Assembly (NCBI GenBank): GCA_028290685.1
Contig: JAQGJI010000062.1
Coordinates: 1 to 30,550 of the forward strand
Direction: 5' to 3'
Length of the DNA: 30,550 nucleotides
Origin: Devosia sp.
Lineage (GTDB): Bacteria > Pseudomonadota > Alphaproteobacteria > Rhizobiales > Devosiaceae
The translations under genes were made by a program, and so were the position numbers. Below the pieces are notes generated by a model. That model was not told where the DNA came from. It was given only the letters and a program-made list of their open reading frames with translations, and made no database searches. Numbering within the stretch: position 1 is the first letter of the stretch; each line of letters starts with the position of its first letter. Below are positions 24,013 through 30,550 of the stretch, one piece after another.

Positions 24013-25023
24013 TCAGTGCCGCCGCGCCGAACTGCCGACGGCAAGGGCCAGGGCTCCCGCGGCGGCGATCACCGCGCCCATCGACAGCAAGGGATGAGTC
24101 TGGACCGCTGTCGTCAGGCTGAAACCCCGGCCATGGCCGAAGCGGGAGCGCTCATGGCCCTCGGACGGCGCGTGGTAAAGGTTTTCGTCCTCGGGCATAT
24201 GGCCGTAATCCACCAGCGTCTCGTAGCTGAGGGCACTTTGCCCCTGCTCAACGGCGCCCGGCGCCAGAGCGGCAAGCGCGCCGCCCAGCACGGCGCTTTG
24301 ACCCACGGAAATGGTGCGCTTGCGGTGTTCGGCGGCATGCAGAATGGCCTTGGCCACCACCTCGGGCGCATAATTGGGGCCCGGCCCCTTGCCCATTCCG
24401 CCCATATTGGTTTTGGCGTGATCAAAGAACCGGGTGTCGATGGCGCTGGGCTTGATCAGGGTTACTGACACGGGAAGCTTTTCGTGCAGCAGTTCCAGGC
24501 GCAGACCATCGGTGAAGCCCTTGATCGCGTGTTTGCTGGCAGAATAGGCGACCGACAGCATTTCGGGCACATCGGAGGTGAGCGAGCCCAGATTGATCAG
24601 GGCGCCCGGCTTGCCGGTCTGGCGGAAGTGATGGACGGCGGCCAGCGAGCCATACACCAGCCCAAAATAGTTCACATCGAAGATGCGGCGGTGATCCCGG
24701 GGGCTGAGGGCATCCACCGTGCTGATGACCCCCACGCCCGCATTGTTGACCCAGGTGTCGAACCCGCCAAAGCGCTCAATGGCCGTATCGGCGATACGGT
24801 TGACCTGGGTCTCCTCGCTCACATCGGCCTCGACATGGATCGCCTGAGCGCCATCCCGATGCAGCTCGTCGCAAATCCGGGCCAGGGCGTCGCCATCGCG
24901 AGCCGCCAGCACCACTTTGGCGCCGCGCCGGGCGGCCAGCCGGGCGGTGGCCAGGCCAATGCCGGAGCTGGCACCGGTGATGACAATGGTTTGGCGGGCG
25001 AGCGGGGTCAGGGTGAAGGTCAT
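24013..25023 (-). CDS. Short-chain dehydrogenase/reductase with C-terminal membrane helix
   Basis: This is a 336-aa classical SDR. The cofactor motif TGASSGIG is at 16-23, NNAG at 93-96, and the catalytic set is Ser147 (INLGSLTS), Tyr160 and Lys164 (YSASK). After the usual core of about 250 residues there is a tail with a charged linker and a membrane segment (about 305-330, HPLLSMGAVIAAAGALALAV). It is probably anchored at the inner membrane and oxidises or reduces an unidentified alcohol/ketone with NAD(P)(H). ATG 25023 has AAGGAG about nine bases upstream; the frame is open to 25392 without a likely start. Confidence 0.87.
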   Translation of the reverse strand: MTFTLTPLARQTIVITGASSGIGLATARLAARRGAKVVLAARDGDALARICDELHRDGAQAIHVEADVSEETQVNRIADTAIERFGGFDTWVNNAGVGVISTVDALSPRDHRRIFDVNYFGLVYGSLAAVHHFRQTGKPGALINLGSLTSDVPEMLSVAYSASKHAIKGFTDGLRLELLHEKLPVSVTLIKPSAIDTRFFDHAKTNMGGMGKGPGPNYAPEVVAKAILHAAEHRKRTISVGQSAVLGGALAALAPGAVEQGQSALSYETLVDYGHMPEDENLYHAPSEGHERSRFGHGRGFSLTTAVQTHPLLSMGAVIAAAGALALAVGSSARRH

Positions 25024-25173
25024 GGCAAGCTCCTTGGGAACAGCTCCAACGGGGATGCCCCGCGCTGGTTTCACCCATGGCCTGGCTGGTGCCCATCGTA
25101 AGCAGCCAGGCAGGCAACCCGGGAGCCGATGAAGCCGTTTGGCGAGAACTGGCATGGGAGCGCAAAGCCGAAC

Positions 25174-25362
25174 ATGAGTGATCCTGGTGATCTGGACCGG
25201 CCAAGGCCGGAGACCGACAAAGTGCTGACCGAACGCAACCGCGGCGAAGCGGAGGTCGCGGTTCTGGGCAACAACCCCTTTGGCAGCATGACCCGCATTG
25301 TGCTGGCGGTGGTTGTATTCGTGGTCCTGTTCGGCACGATCTTTTTCCTGATGCAAAACTGA
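25174..25362 (+). CDS. Small single-helix membrane protein, 62 aa
   Basis: This small protein has a polar N-terminal half (SDPGDLDRPRPETDKVLTER) and one C-terminal membrane helix (MTRIVLAVVVFVVLFGTIFFLM). I do not recognise a family. The start is uncertain: ATG 25174 gives a clean N-terminus but has GGGAG rather far upstream, whereas ATG 25129 has GGGAG only three bases away. It lies 28 bases before the LLM oxidoreductase gene and may share its transcript. It is divergent from the SDR gene. Confidence 0.6.
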   Translation: MSDPGDLDRPRPETDKVLTERNRGEAEVAVLGNNPFGSMTRIVLAVVVFVVLFGTIFFLMQN

Positions 25363-25390
25363 ACCCCTTTCCTGAATTGCCGGAGACCCC

Positions 25391-26350
25391 ATGAAGATCG
25401 GCTTTCATGCCTCTCACGAACAATTTGCGCCCAGTTTGTTGCTGGCGCTTGCCGCCCAAGCCCAGGATGCCGGCTTCGATGCAGTCAAATCGTCGGACCA
25501 TTTTCATCCCTGGAGTGCCAAGGATGCCCAATCCGGGTTTGCCTGGAGCTGGCTGGGCGCCGCAATGGCCAGAACGCATGTCCCTTTCGGCACCATCACG
25601 GCGCCTGGCTACCGCTATCATCCGGCCATCGTGGCGCAGGCGATCGCGACGCTCGCCGAGATGTTTCCCGAGCGCCTGTGGGTGGCACTGGGCAGCGGGC
25701 AAGCCATCAACGAGGCCATTACCGGGCAGTTCTGGCCCGAAAAAGCCGAGCGCAATGCGCGGCTGAAGGAGTGTGTCGAGATCATCCGGCAGCTCTTGGC
25801 CGGCGAGACGGTGACCCATCGCGGGCGCGTCACGGTGGTCCAGGCGCGGCTTTATTCCTTGCCGAGGGCTGTGCCGCCGCTGTTTGGCGCTGCAGTAACA
25901 CCCGAAACGGCGAGCTTTGTCGGGGGCTGGGCCGATGGGCTGTTAACGACCGGCGGCGAGCTCGAGGATGTGCGCCAGGTGGTTGATGCCTTTCGCGCGG
26001 GCGGGGGCGAGGGCAAGCCGGTGATGATCCAGGATGCCCTGTCCTGGGCACCCACCGAGGATGAGGCCTTTGAGCAGGCGATCCAGCAATGGGCTGGGTC
26101 TGCGGCGGGTGGAGAAGTCAATTGGGATCTGCGCCAGCCTGCCGATTTCGACACGCTCAGCCGGCTGGTCGGACGCAAGGAGATTGGGGAAACTGTTGCC
26201 GTTTCGGCCGATCTGGGCGCCCATGCACAGCGCATCGCCCGCTACAGCGAACTGGCGGTGGACAGTGTCTACCTGCATAATGTCGGGGCCAATCAGCGAC
26301 AGTTCGTCGACACCTTCGGCTCCAAGGTGCTGCCACAGCTGCGCGCGTGA
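25391..26350 (+). CDS. LLM class flavin-dependent oxidoreductase (TIGR03885-like)
   Basis: This is a 319-aa luciferase-like TIM-barrel monooxygenase or oxidoreductase. MKIGFHASHEQF at the N-terminus, SSDHFHPWS, PGYRYHPAIVAQA, the LGSGQAINEAITGQFWP stretch and GWADGLLTTGG match the group described as probable non-F420 flavin oxidoreductases in the F420-dependent G6PDH-like branch. It probably uses FMN, as no F420 genes are in view. ATG 25391 has GGAG six bases upstream. The substrate is unknown. It converges on the small gene at 26361 with ten bases between. Confidence 0.82.
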   Translation: MKIGFHASHEQFAPSLLLALAAQAQDAGFDAVKSSDHFHPWSAKDAQSGFAWSWLGAAMARTHVPFGTITAPGYRYHPAIVAQAIATLAEMFPERLWVALGSGQAINEAITGQFWPEKAERNARLKECVEIIRQLLAGETVTHRGRVTVVQARLYSLPRAVPPLFGAAVTPETASFVGGWADGLLTTGGELEDVRQVVDAFRAGGGEGKPVMIQDALSWAPTEDEAFEQAIQQWAGSAAGGEVNWDLRQPADFDTLSRLVGRKEIGETVAVSADLGAHAQRIARYSELAVDSVYLHNVGANQRQFVDTFGSKVLPQLRA

Positions 26351-26360
26351 GCCGCCTGGC

Positions 26361-26636
26361 TCAGCTTGCGGCCAGGACCACGACGGTGATAACGGCGATT
26401 GCCAGAATAAAAACCAGAAACAGGTACACCAGGCCTCCCGGCAAAGCGGGCCCCTGTCTGGGCTCATGGGGAGAAGTTGCCGCCGCAAGCGCCCTTTCCT
26501 GTGCAGATGCCGGAGATCCGCCGGCCTCTGCATCGGTGCCCAGGGGAGCCGTGGCGGGATCGGGAACAGCGACTTTCTCGCCGGTCAGGCCGCGGTCGAT
26601 ATTGTCACGCAATTGATCGGTGGTTGGGACTGCCAT
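26361..26636 (-). CDS. Small conserved-type protein with C-terminal membrane helix, 91 aa
   Basis: The N-terminal half is polar (DQLRDNIDRGLTGEKVAVPDPATAPLGTDAEAGGSP), in the style of a small protein family I recall from Rhizobiales but cannot name. A helix of about 22 residues (GLVYLFLVFILAIAVITVVVLA) ends it. I chose ATG 26636 because the sequence upstream of this Met does not look like protein; the RBS is weak. It is divergent from the DUF2934 gene, and the 130 bp between them hold a TTAAC dyad and a palindrome. It may encode a stress-related membrane protein, which is inference from context. Confidence 0.65.
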   Translation of the reverse strand: MAVPTTDQLRDNIDRGLTGEKVAVPDPATAPLGTDAEAGGSPASAQERALAAATSPHEPRQGPALPGGLVYLFLVFILAIAVITVVVLAAS

Positions 26637-26694
26637 CCCGGGTAAAGGGCGGGCGCACGATCTTGTTCCACTCCTGCCCGGATGCCCCTGCAAC

Positions 26695-26724
26695 TTAACA
26701 TAGTTTAAAGCCATTGAACAATGG
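26695..26724. promoter_or_regulatory. AT-rich operator candidates between two divergent small genes
   Basis: TTAACATAGTTTAA (26695-26708) is a near-dyad of the TTAAC-N4-GTTAA form. Two bases later a perfect palindrome CCATTG-AA-CAATGG occupies 26711-26724. Both stand out in this GC-rich region and lie between genes transcribed away from each other. Confidence 0.45.
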
Positions 26725-26766
26725 ATATGCCAGTCTGTTGATGATTGTGTCCTCTAGGAACAAAAC

Positions 26767-26991
26767 ATGCCTGATTTAGACGACCCCTGGATCGACAAGG
26801 ATTTCGAGTCGGCGGTTCGCGATACAGCGTACTTTCTCTGGGAAAATGATGGACGCCCGCTGGGCCGGGAGAAGGAATATTGGTTCACCGCGCTTGAGCG
26901 GTGCTTGCGCCAGCGCGAGGCAGATGCCCTGCTGCTACAGGAGCCGCGGGGGGAAGCAAACTCCTCCAGCACTTCGCAGCAAAAACCATGA
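26767..26991 (+). CDS. DUF2934 domain protein, 74 aa
   Basis: The core RDTAYFLWENDGRPLGREKEYWFTA matches DUF2934, a short helical domain common in Hyphomicrobiales and often found near stress genes. The product is soluble and has no enzyme motif. The RBS is AGGAA seven bases upstream of the ATG. The C-terminus (EANSSSTSQQ) is probably unstructured. Function is unknown. The regulator gene downstream has its own promoter signal at 27029-27053. Confidence 0.85.
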   Translation: MPDLDDPWIDKDFESAVRDTAYFLWENDGRPLGREKEYWFTALERCLRQREADALLLQEPRGEANSSSTSQQKP

Positions 26992-27028
26992 TCGCGCCGG
27001 CGTGAAGCAGCTGAAAAACCGGCAAGGA

Positions 27029-27053
27029 GGAACCCGAGCATTTAACTCTGGTT
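27029..27053 (+). promoter_or_regulatory. EcfG-type promoter for the response regulator gene
   Basis: GGAAC (27029-27033) and GTT (27051-27053) are separated by 17 bases, an exact match to the general-stress sigma consensus. A TTAAC-TCTG-GTTAT dyad (27042-27055) overlaps the -10 element and could let a second regulator block or tune it. The start codon is about 50 bases downstream. Confidence 0.62.
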
Positions 27054-27102
27054 ATAACTCTCGCGGCAAGTGGCGCCAGCCACGCATTATTGGTGGAGCG
27101 TT

Positions 27103-27588
27103 ATGGCAGGTGAAGAAACGGCCGATCTGAACGGCAAGCGAATCATCGTGGTTGAAGATGATTTCATGCTGGCAACGGACATGTGCCGTACCCTGCGCGA
27201 TCTTGGTGCGACGGTGCTGGGACCAGCCCCGACCCCGTTCTACGCCATGCATCTGATCGGGCGCAAAAAGATCGATGCCGCCGTGCTCGATGTTCGCCTG
27301 CATGGGGCCAATGTCTTTGAAGTCGCGGGCATGCTGCAGGACCAGGGCGTGCCCATCCTGTTCGCCACGGGGTCGGATCGCAAATCCATCCCCGGGCGAT
27401 TCCAGGACGCGCTCCTGCTTGAAAAACCGTTTGACCCCAAGAGACTGGCAATAGAGCTCCAGACGTTGACCCGGCGGCCACCGGCGCGGGTCCCCGCCGT
27501 GACACGGCCGGCTCCCGCCAGCACGTCCTCGGAAGCGCCGGCGCAGGTGTTCGCCCGCGTCGCTGCCCGCAACCTGGGCACCGCTTAA
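27103..27588 (+). CDS. Single-domain response regulator
   Basis: This is a 161-aa protein with one receiver domain (about 11-120) and no DNA-binding domain. The acidic pocket is Glu18-Asp19-Asp20 (VVEDD), the phosphoacceptor is Asp63 (VLDVRL), the switch Thr is 89 (FATG) and the conserved Lys is 108 (LEKPF). A Pro/Ala-rich tail of about 40 residues follows. Such stand-alone receivers act as phosphate sinks or relay partners. No histidine kinase is in the window, so its partner is elsewhere. ATG 27103 has GGAG just upstream, and an EcfG-type promoter precedes it. It converges on the Crp/Fnr gene. Confidence 0.88.
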   Translation: MAGEETADLNGKRIIVVEDDFMLATDMCRTLRDLGATVLGPAPTPFYAMHLIGRKKIDAAVLDVRLHGANVFEVAGMLQDQGVPILFATGSDRKSIPGRFQDALLLEKPFDPKRLAIELQTLTRRPPARVPAVTRPAPASTSSEAPAQVFARVAARNLGTA

Positions 27589-27634
27589 AGACCCGGCGAG
27601 GCGCACGTCAGGCGTTTTCCACCCGTAGCCGCGT

Positions 27635-27656
27635 GGCCCCAACCCTTAGTTGGGCC
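27635..27656. terminator. Possible bidirectional stem-loop at converging gene ends
   Basis: GGCCC-C-AAC and GTTGGGCC form an eight-pair stem with one bulge and a loop CCTTA. The structure includes the stop codon of the Crp/Fnr gene and lies about 50 bases beyond the response-regulator stop. No T-run follows on either side, so termination is only possible, not clear. Confidence 0.35.
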
Positions 27657-28416
27657 GCAGATAGCGGGGGTCAAAAGAGGCCGCAGCTTCCCGGCCCGCG
27701 GCGTCCAGGATGGTGACCAGTCCCTGGCTCATCGTGATCAGCTTTTGCTTGCGCAACTGCTGAATGGTGCGGTTGATGTGAACGGTCGAGAGCCCCAGCG
27801 CTTCACCCAGTTCGGCCTGGGTCATCGCCAGTTCAAACTGCGCGCCAGCGCCGACAAGTCCGACAATGCGCAGCCGGTGGTACATTTCACACAGGAAATG
27901 GGCGAGCCGCTGCAGGGCATCGCGCGCCCCAAGGCTGATCACCAATTCCCGCGCGCAGGCCTGATCGACCGATGCGGCCCGCATCGCGGCCAAAAGAATG
28001 TTCGGCATCTTGTCGCCAACGGCCGAAAGCTGGCGCAGATCGATCCGCCCCACCAGCGTCGGGCCCAGCGCCATCACCCCCTGCCGGGTCGCGCTGGAGG
28101 ACAAAAACCCGAAGTCGCAGAAGTCGCCCGGCAGCACGAAGCCGGTCATCTGGCGGCGCGCGGAGTCCAGCACCTTGTAATGGCACGCCAGCCCTTCCAG
28201 AAGAACCAGGGCTTCCTTGGAAGGCTGCTGTTCATGCAAAATGTCATGATGCGGCAGCACGGCATATGATGCGTCCACCAGCGTTTCCAGCGCCTTGCTT
28301 TCATGGGGTTGCAAGGGATAAAGCGCATTGAGCCGACGAACAAAGACGTCGTGCTCGCCCTGGTCACGCCGAGCATGCGCATTGGCAGTCAGTTCCGAGA
28401 CGGGTGGGCTGTTCAT
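27646..28416 (-). CDS. Crp/Fnr family transcriptional regulator
   Basis: The protein has 256 aa with an N-terminal cyclic-nucleotide-binding-like beta-barrel (about 40-150; GFVLPGDFCDFGFL fits the PGD turn) and a C-terminal winged helix. The helix-turn-helix covers about 199-227 (TQAELGEALGLSTVHINRTI). No N-terminal Cys cluster for an Fe-S centre is present, so it is not a classic FNR; the ligand is unknown. The STVHxNRT recognition helix is typical of a rhizobial subgroup of Crp/Fnr proteins. ATG 28416 has AAGGG about nine bases upstream. Four TTAAC-type dyads in nearby intergenic regions are candidate binding sites. Confidence 0.9.
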   Translation of the reverse strand: MNSPPVSELTANAHARRDQGEHDVFVRRLNALYPLQPHESKALETLVDASYAVLPHHDILHEQQPSKEALVLLEGLACHYKVLDSARRQMTGFVLPGDFCDFGFLSSSATRQGVMALGPTLVGRIDLRQLSAVGDKMPNILLAAMRAASVDQACARELVISLGARDALQRLAHFLCEMYHRLRIVGLVGAGAQFELAMTQAELGEALGLSTVHINRTIQQLRKQKLITMSQGLVTILDAAGREAAASFDPRYLRPN

Positions 28417-28766
28417 GAGAGCTTGCCCTTTGGTGCAGCATCAAGGCTAACAGCATGCGCGTTGCGATCGTTCATCGTCGTGTCGATAGTTGTGGTTCGG
28501 ACTATAAATCTTAGTAGCCTCACCGAAACGTTGAAAATGTCGGCGCGATCCCGGCACCGCTAAAAGGACGGCTTAGCGGGCATACGCCGCCATCTCAATT
28601 AACATAGATTAGGCTCGCCAGCGCCCACCCGTTCTCGGCGCTGGCCCGGGCGGGCGTACTGCCGGAATGGTCCTCAACCGCGAAAGGGTGCGCAAGGAGT
28701 TAACCCCCGTTACAGCCGCGAACTTTCCCCCAGCCCTGCGATTGCTGAAGTGGCGGAGTTCAAGAC
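28417..28766. promoter_or_regulatory. 350-bp divergent region with dyads and a strong stem-loop
   Basis: No convincing gene is present. Three marked elements lie here: TTAACATAGATTAG (28599-28612); a perfect nine-base inverted repeat GCCAGCGCC-N11-GGCGCTGGC (28617-28645); and TTAACCCCCGTTAC (28700-28713), about 54 bases before the next start codon. A relaxed EcfG-like sequence TGAAC-N18-GTT lies upstream of the Crp/Fnr gene (about 28451-28476), but it misses the consensus in both the first base and the spacing. Confidence 0.45.
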
Positions 28767-29105
28767 ATGACCAATCCCACCTATTACACGCATGAAGACT
28801 GGGCCTGCTGGTACGAACGGGCCCGGGTCCATACCCGGGTCGCTCCGGGCCTCACCAGGGATTTGCGCTCGAGCACGGGGGTCACGCCAGCGCTGGTGGG
28901 GACGGCGTCGGCGACCCTGGCTGAGCTCGACGAGGATATTCTGGCCGGTGAATATCTGGCCCAAGCCATGCAGTCCACCGGAACAGGCTTGGCGGTTGCC
29001 GCCATAAGCCATGAATTATCGGCCATAGCACAGGATCTGCTGCAGGCTATCGTTGAAGCCAAGGCAGATCGTCGACCTTGGGACGGCTCAGAATTCACAC
29101 TTTGA
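28767..29105 (+). CDS. Hypothetical protein, 112 aa
   Basis: I do not recognise this protein. The ATG has GGAG about nine bases upstream. The sequence is soluble, with an aromatic N-terminus (YYTHEDWACWYERARVH) and a helical C-terminal half (ELSAIAQDLLQAIVEAKADR). No motif suggests an enzyme. The 3' end overlaps the convergent gene by 18 bases. Placement behind a control region with a TTAAC dyad supports a real, regulated gene, but it could be spurious. Confidence 0.55.
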   Translation: MTNPTYYTHEDWACWYERARVHTRVAPGLTRDLRSSTGVTPALVGTASATLAELDEDILAGEYLAQAMQSTGTGLAVAAISHELSAIAQDLLQAIVEAKADRRPWDGSEFTL

Positions 29106-30550
29106 TGCGGCCGAAAGCCCGCCCACGCCGGGTTTGAGCGCAAGATGCTGCTCGTAGCGGTGAAGCAGCTTGTCGATGCGCTGGGCTTCCCCCCGATTGT
29201 TGCGGGCCCGCGCCATGGTCCACAGGCCGATCTGAAAGCCGAGATAGCAGATTTCCATGGCGGCAACGAACCGGGGGTCTATGGCGCGGCCAATGCGGAC
29301 AGCAAGCGCCCCGCGGAGTGCGTCGCGCTGGTCCCCGGATATGCCCAGCTCGATAACGGCGCCGGCAAGATCCCAGGCAATATCCTGGCAGCCGACCAGG
29401 TCGTGGGCGGCGTGATGATCGATGCCATCGAGCTTGAACCAGCCGGCGGGAGTGTTGATCCATTCCCAGGCGTGCATGCGATTGTCGGTGCAGCAGGCCA
29501 CGGGGGTAAACCGGTCCGGATCGCCCAGAACCGCTTGCACGGCCCGGCCGGCGGCCGCTCCACAGCGCTCGGCGATGTTATGGGTGGCCATGGCATAGAG
29601 CGCAGGCAGGCTGGCGCCCGGGCAAGGGGCGGGCAGGCTGGCGCGCAGGGCGAGGTAATCGAGCACACGCCCATGCGGAACGGGCGCCTGCATCCCGCTT
29701 TTTCCCGTTACCCAGGGGGTAACAAGAAAGCCATGCGATAAAGCGACGGGTTCAGGCCCGAAACCCGCCTCGGCCAGGGTTTGAGCCAATTGCTTTTTGG
29801 CTTCTCCCATGCGGCCTACACCGGCAAACTTGGCCAGCCAGGTTGAGTTATCGCCATAAGCCAGGAATTTGCGCCTTTCCAGCGCCGGATCGGCCGGGCA
29901 CGCAAGGTGGTCTGCATCGGGGGCGAGGTCTCGCCATGCCCCGCCGGACACCTCTCGCAGCGGCGCACGCAACCCTCCGGCGGCGCGGCCTATCCAGTTT
30001 TCCAGCCGATGGGCGGGGTTAGCCGATGTGAGAACAAGCTGCTCGAAGCCGACCAAATGCTTGTGCGCCCGCGCCCAGCGCTGCCGGTGCCGGGGCTGGG
30101 CCGCGCTGCCCAGATCACCGCCGTGGCTGGGAAAGAAGTGAATGCGCTCTTCGGCGACGCCATGCTCGACCAGCCAGTCGGCAACGCAGTTGAACGAGCT
30201 TCCCGACAGTCCGGGCCCTTCATCGGCAATGGCATAGGCCCCGTCCCCCGCCAGCTGGTTGGCAAGCGCTTCGCTTAGGGCCAGACGGCGCTCGAACGGG
30301 TGCCCGACCGGGCGAACGGTATGGATGCAGGACGCGCCCAGAGCGGCGCCCACCAGAGCGGCAAGCCCCGCGCCAATGCTGCGGATACCAATGATGGTGG
30401 TATGCTGGTCAAGACCGCTCTGTCGCGCCGCAGCGATGTAGCTTTCCGGATAAAGCGCGTAAAAGGCATAGCCCTCGGCCTGCCTTGTGGTGATGGAGCC
30501 GGCCTGGGACAATATCGTGAGGTCAAGCCGGACCTGTTCGGGCAAGCCCA
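29088..30550 (-). CDS. Phosphoribosyltransferase-like/kinase-like two-part protein (5' end outside window)
   Basis: The frame runs to the window edge and probably continues beyond it; a TTG at 30545 is the only start-like codon near the edge, so residue numbers are counted from it. Residues about 50-170 look PRTase-like: IIGIRSIGAG, a PRPP-loop-like segment AIADEGPGLSGSSF (106-118) and RIHFFPSHGG. Residues about 225-470 resemble an aminoglycoside-phosphotransferase or kinase fold: WLAKFAGVGRMGEAK (N-lobe Lys-like), HGFLVTPW as a hinge-like strand, and WFKLDGIDHHAAHDLVG plus DIAWDLAG in the place of catalytic and metal-binding Asp motifs. The substrate is unknown. No partner genes are visible because the window ends here. 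Confidence 0.6.
   Translation of the reverse strand, partial: GLPEQVRLDLTILSQAGSITTRQAEGYAFYALYPESYIAAARQSGLDQHTTIIGIRSIGAGLAALVGAALGASCIHTVRPVGHPFERRLALSEALANQLAGDGAYAIADEGPGLSGSSFNCVADWLVEHGVAEERIHFFPSHGGDLGSAAQPRHRQRWARAHKHLVGFEQLVLTSANPAHRLENWIGRAAGGLRAPLREVSGGAWRDLAPDADHLACPADPALERRKFLAYGDNSTWLAKFAGVGRMGEAKKQLAQTLAEAGFGPEPVALSHGFLVTPWVTGKSGMQAPVPHGRVLDYLALRASLPAPCPGASLPALYAMATHNIAERCGAAAGRAVQAVLGDPDRFTPVACCTDNRMHAWEWINTPAGWFKLDGIDHHAAHDLVGCQDIAWDLAGAVIELGISGDQRDALRGALAVRIGRAIDPRFVAAMEICYLGFQIGLWTMARARNNRGEAQRIDKLLHRYEQHLALKPGVGGLSAASKCEF

Noticed and set aside
25036..25075. GGAAC near the SDR start as a further EcfG promoter
   Set aside because: The nearest GTT is about 26 bases away and it points opposite to the SDR gene.
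28451..28476. EcfG promoter for the Crp/Fnr gene
   Set aside because: TGAAC-N18-GTT deviates from GGAAC-N16/17-GTT in the first base and in spacing.
28303..28563. Plus-strand open frame across the Crp/Fnr start region
   Set aside because: It overlaps the regulator gene antisense, has no good ribosome binding site and no recognisable product.
1..30550. CRISPR array, transposase, phage or plasmid functions, tRNA genes
   Set aside because: No regular direct repeats with spacers, no transposase or integrase motif and no tRNA-like cloverleaf ending in CCA were seen.

Overview
The window looks like a chromosomal segment of a GC-rich alphaproteobacterium in the Hyphomicrobiales (Rhizobiales). A Devosiaceae-like member such as Devosia or Pelagibacterium would fit, but that is inference. 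The support is a cyoABCD-SURF1 operon beside an MHS-type MFS transporter, several ABC importers of the kinds common in this order, DUF2934 and DUF983 genes, and two sequences matching the EcfG general-stress promoter consensus (GGAAC-N17-GTT). No rRNA, tRNA, CRISPR array, insertion sequence or phage gene was seen.

Layout. 1-270: 3' end of msrA. 394-1722 (-): MFS transporter, divergent from the respiratory operon. 1923-6890 (+): cyoA-cyoB-cyoC-cyoD plus a SURF1 assembly factor, encoding a cytochrome bo3 ubiquinol oxidase. 6887-13038 (-): a BMP-type nucleoside ABC importer (binding protein, double ATPase, two permeases) ending in a CodA-like nucleobase deaminase. 13199-15880 (+): an NMT1/SsuA-type ABC importer divergent from it across a 160-bp control region. 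16086-20746 (-): a ribose-type ABC importer with a sorbitol/xylitol-type zinc dehydrogenase, probably for a polyol or pentose derivative.

20863-29105 is a patchwork of small, often membrane-bound genes: a membrane-anchored J-domain protein paired with a VWA protein, a 101-aa protein, DUF983, a DUF6766-like protein, an SDR with a C-terminal membrane helix, two single-helix proteins, an LLM flavin oxidoreductase, DUF2934, a response regulator and a Crp/Fnr regulator. Two EcfG-like promoters and four TTAAC-N4-NTTAN dyads in its intergenic regions suggest stress regulation. The window ends inside a large minus-strand gene (29088-30550) combining a phosphoribosyltransferase-like half with a kinase-like half; its function is unknown.

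The least ordinary items are this PRTase/kinase-like fusion, the deaminase whose Asp314-equivalent is cysteine in an otherwise complete CodA active site, the cluster of shared dyads around the Crp/Fnr gene, a composite palindromic repeat at two junctions of one ABC operon, a 10-bp stem-loop after the sugar-binding-protein gene, and a possible 21-codon leader whose stop overlaps the cyoA ribosome binding site.
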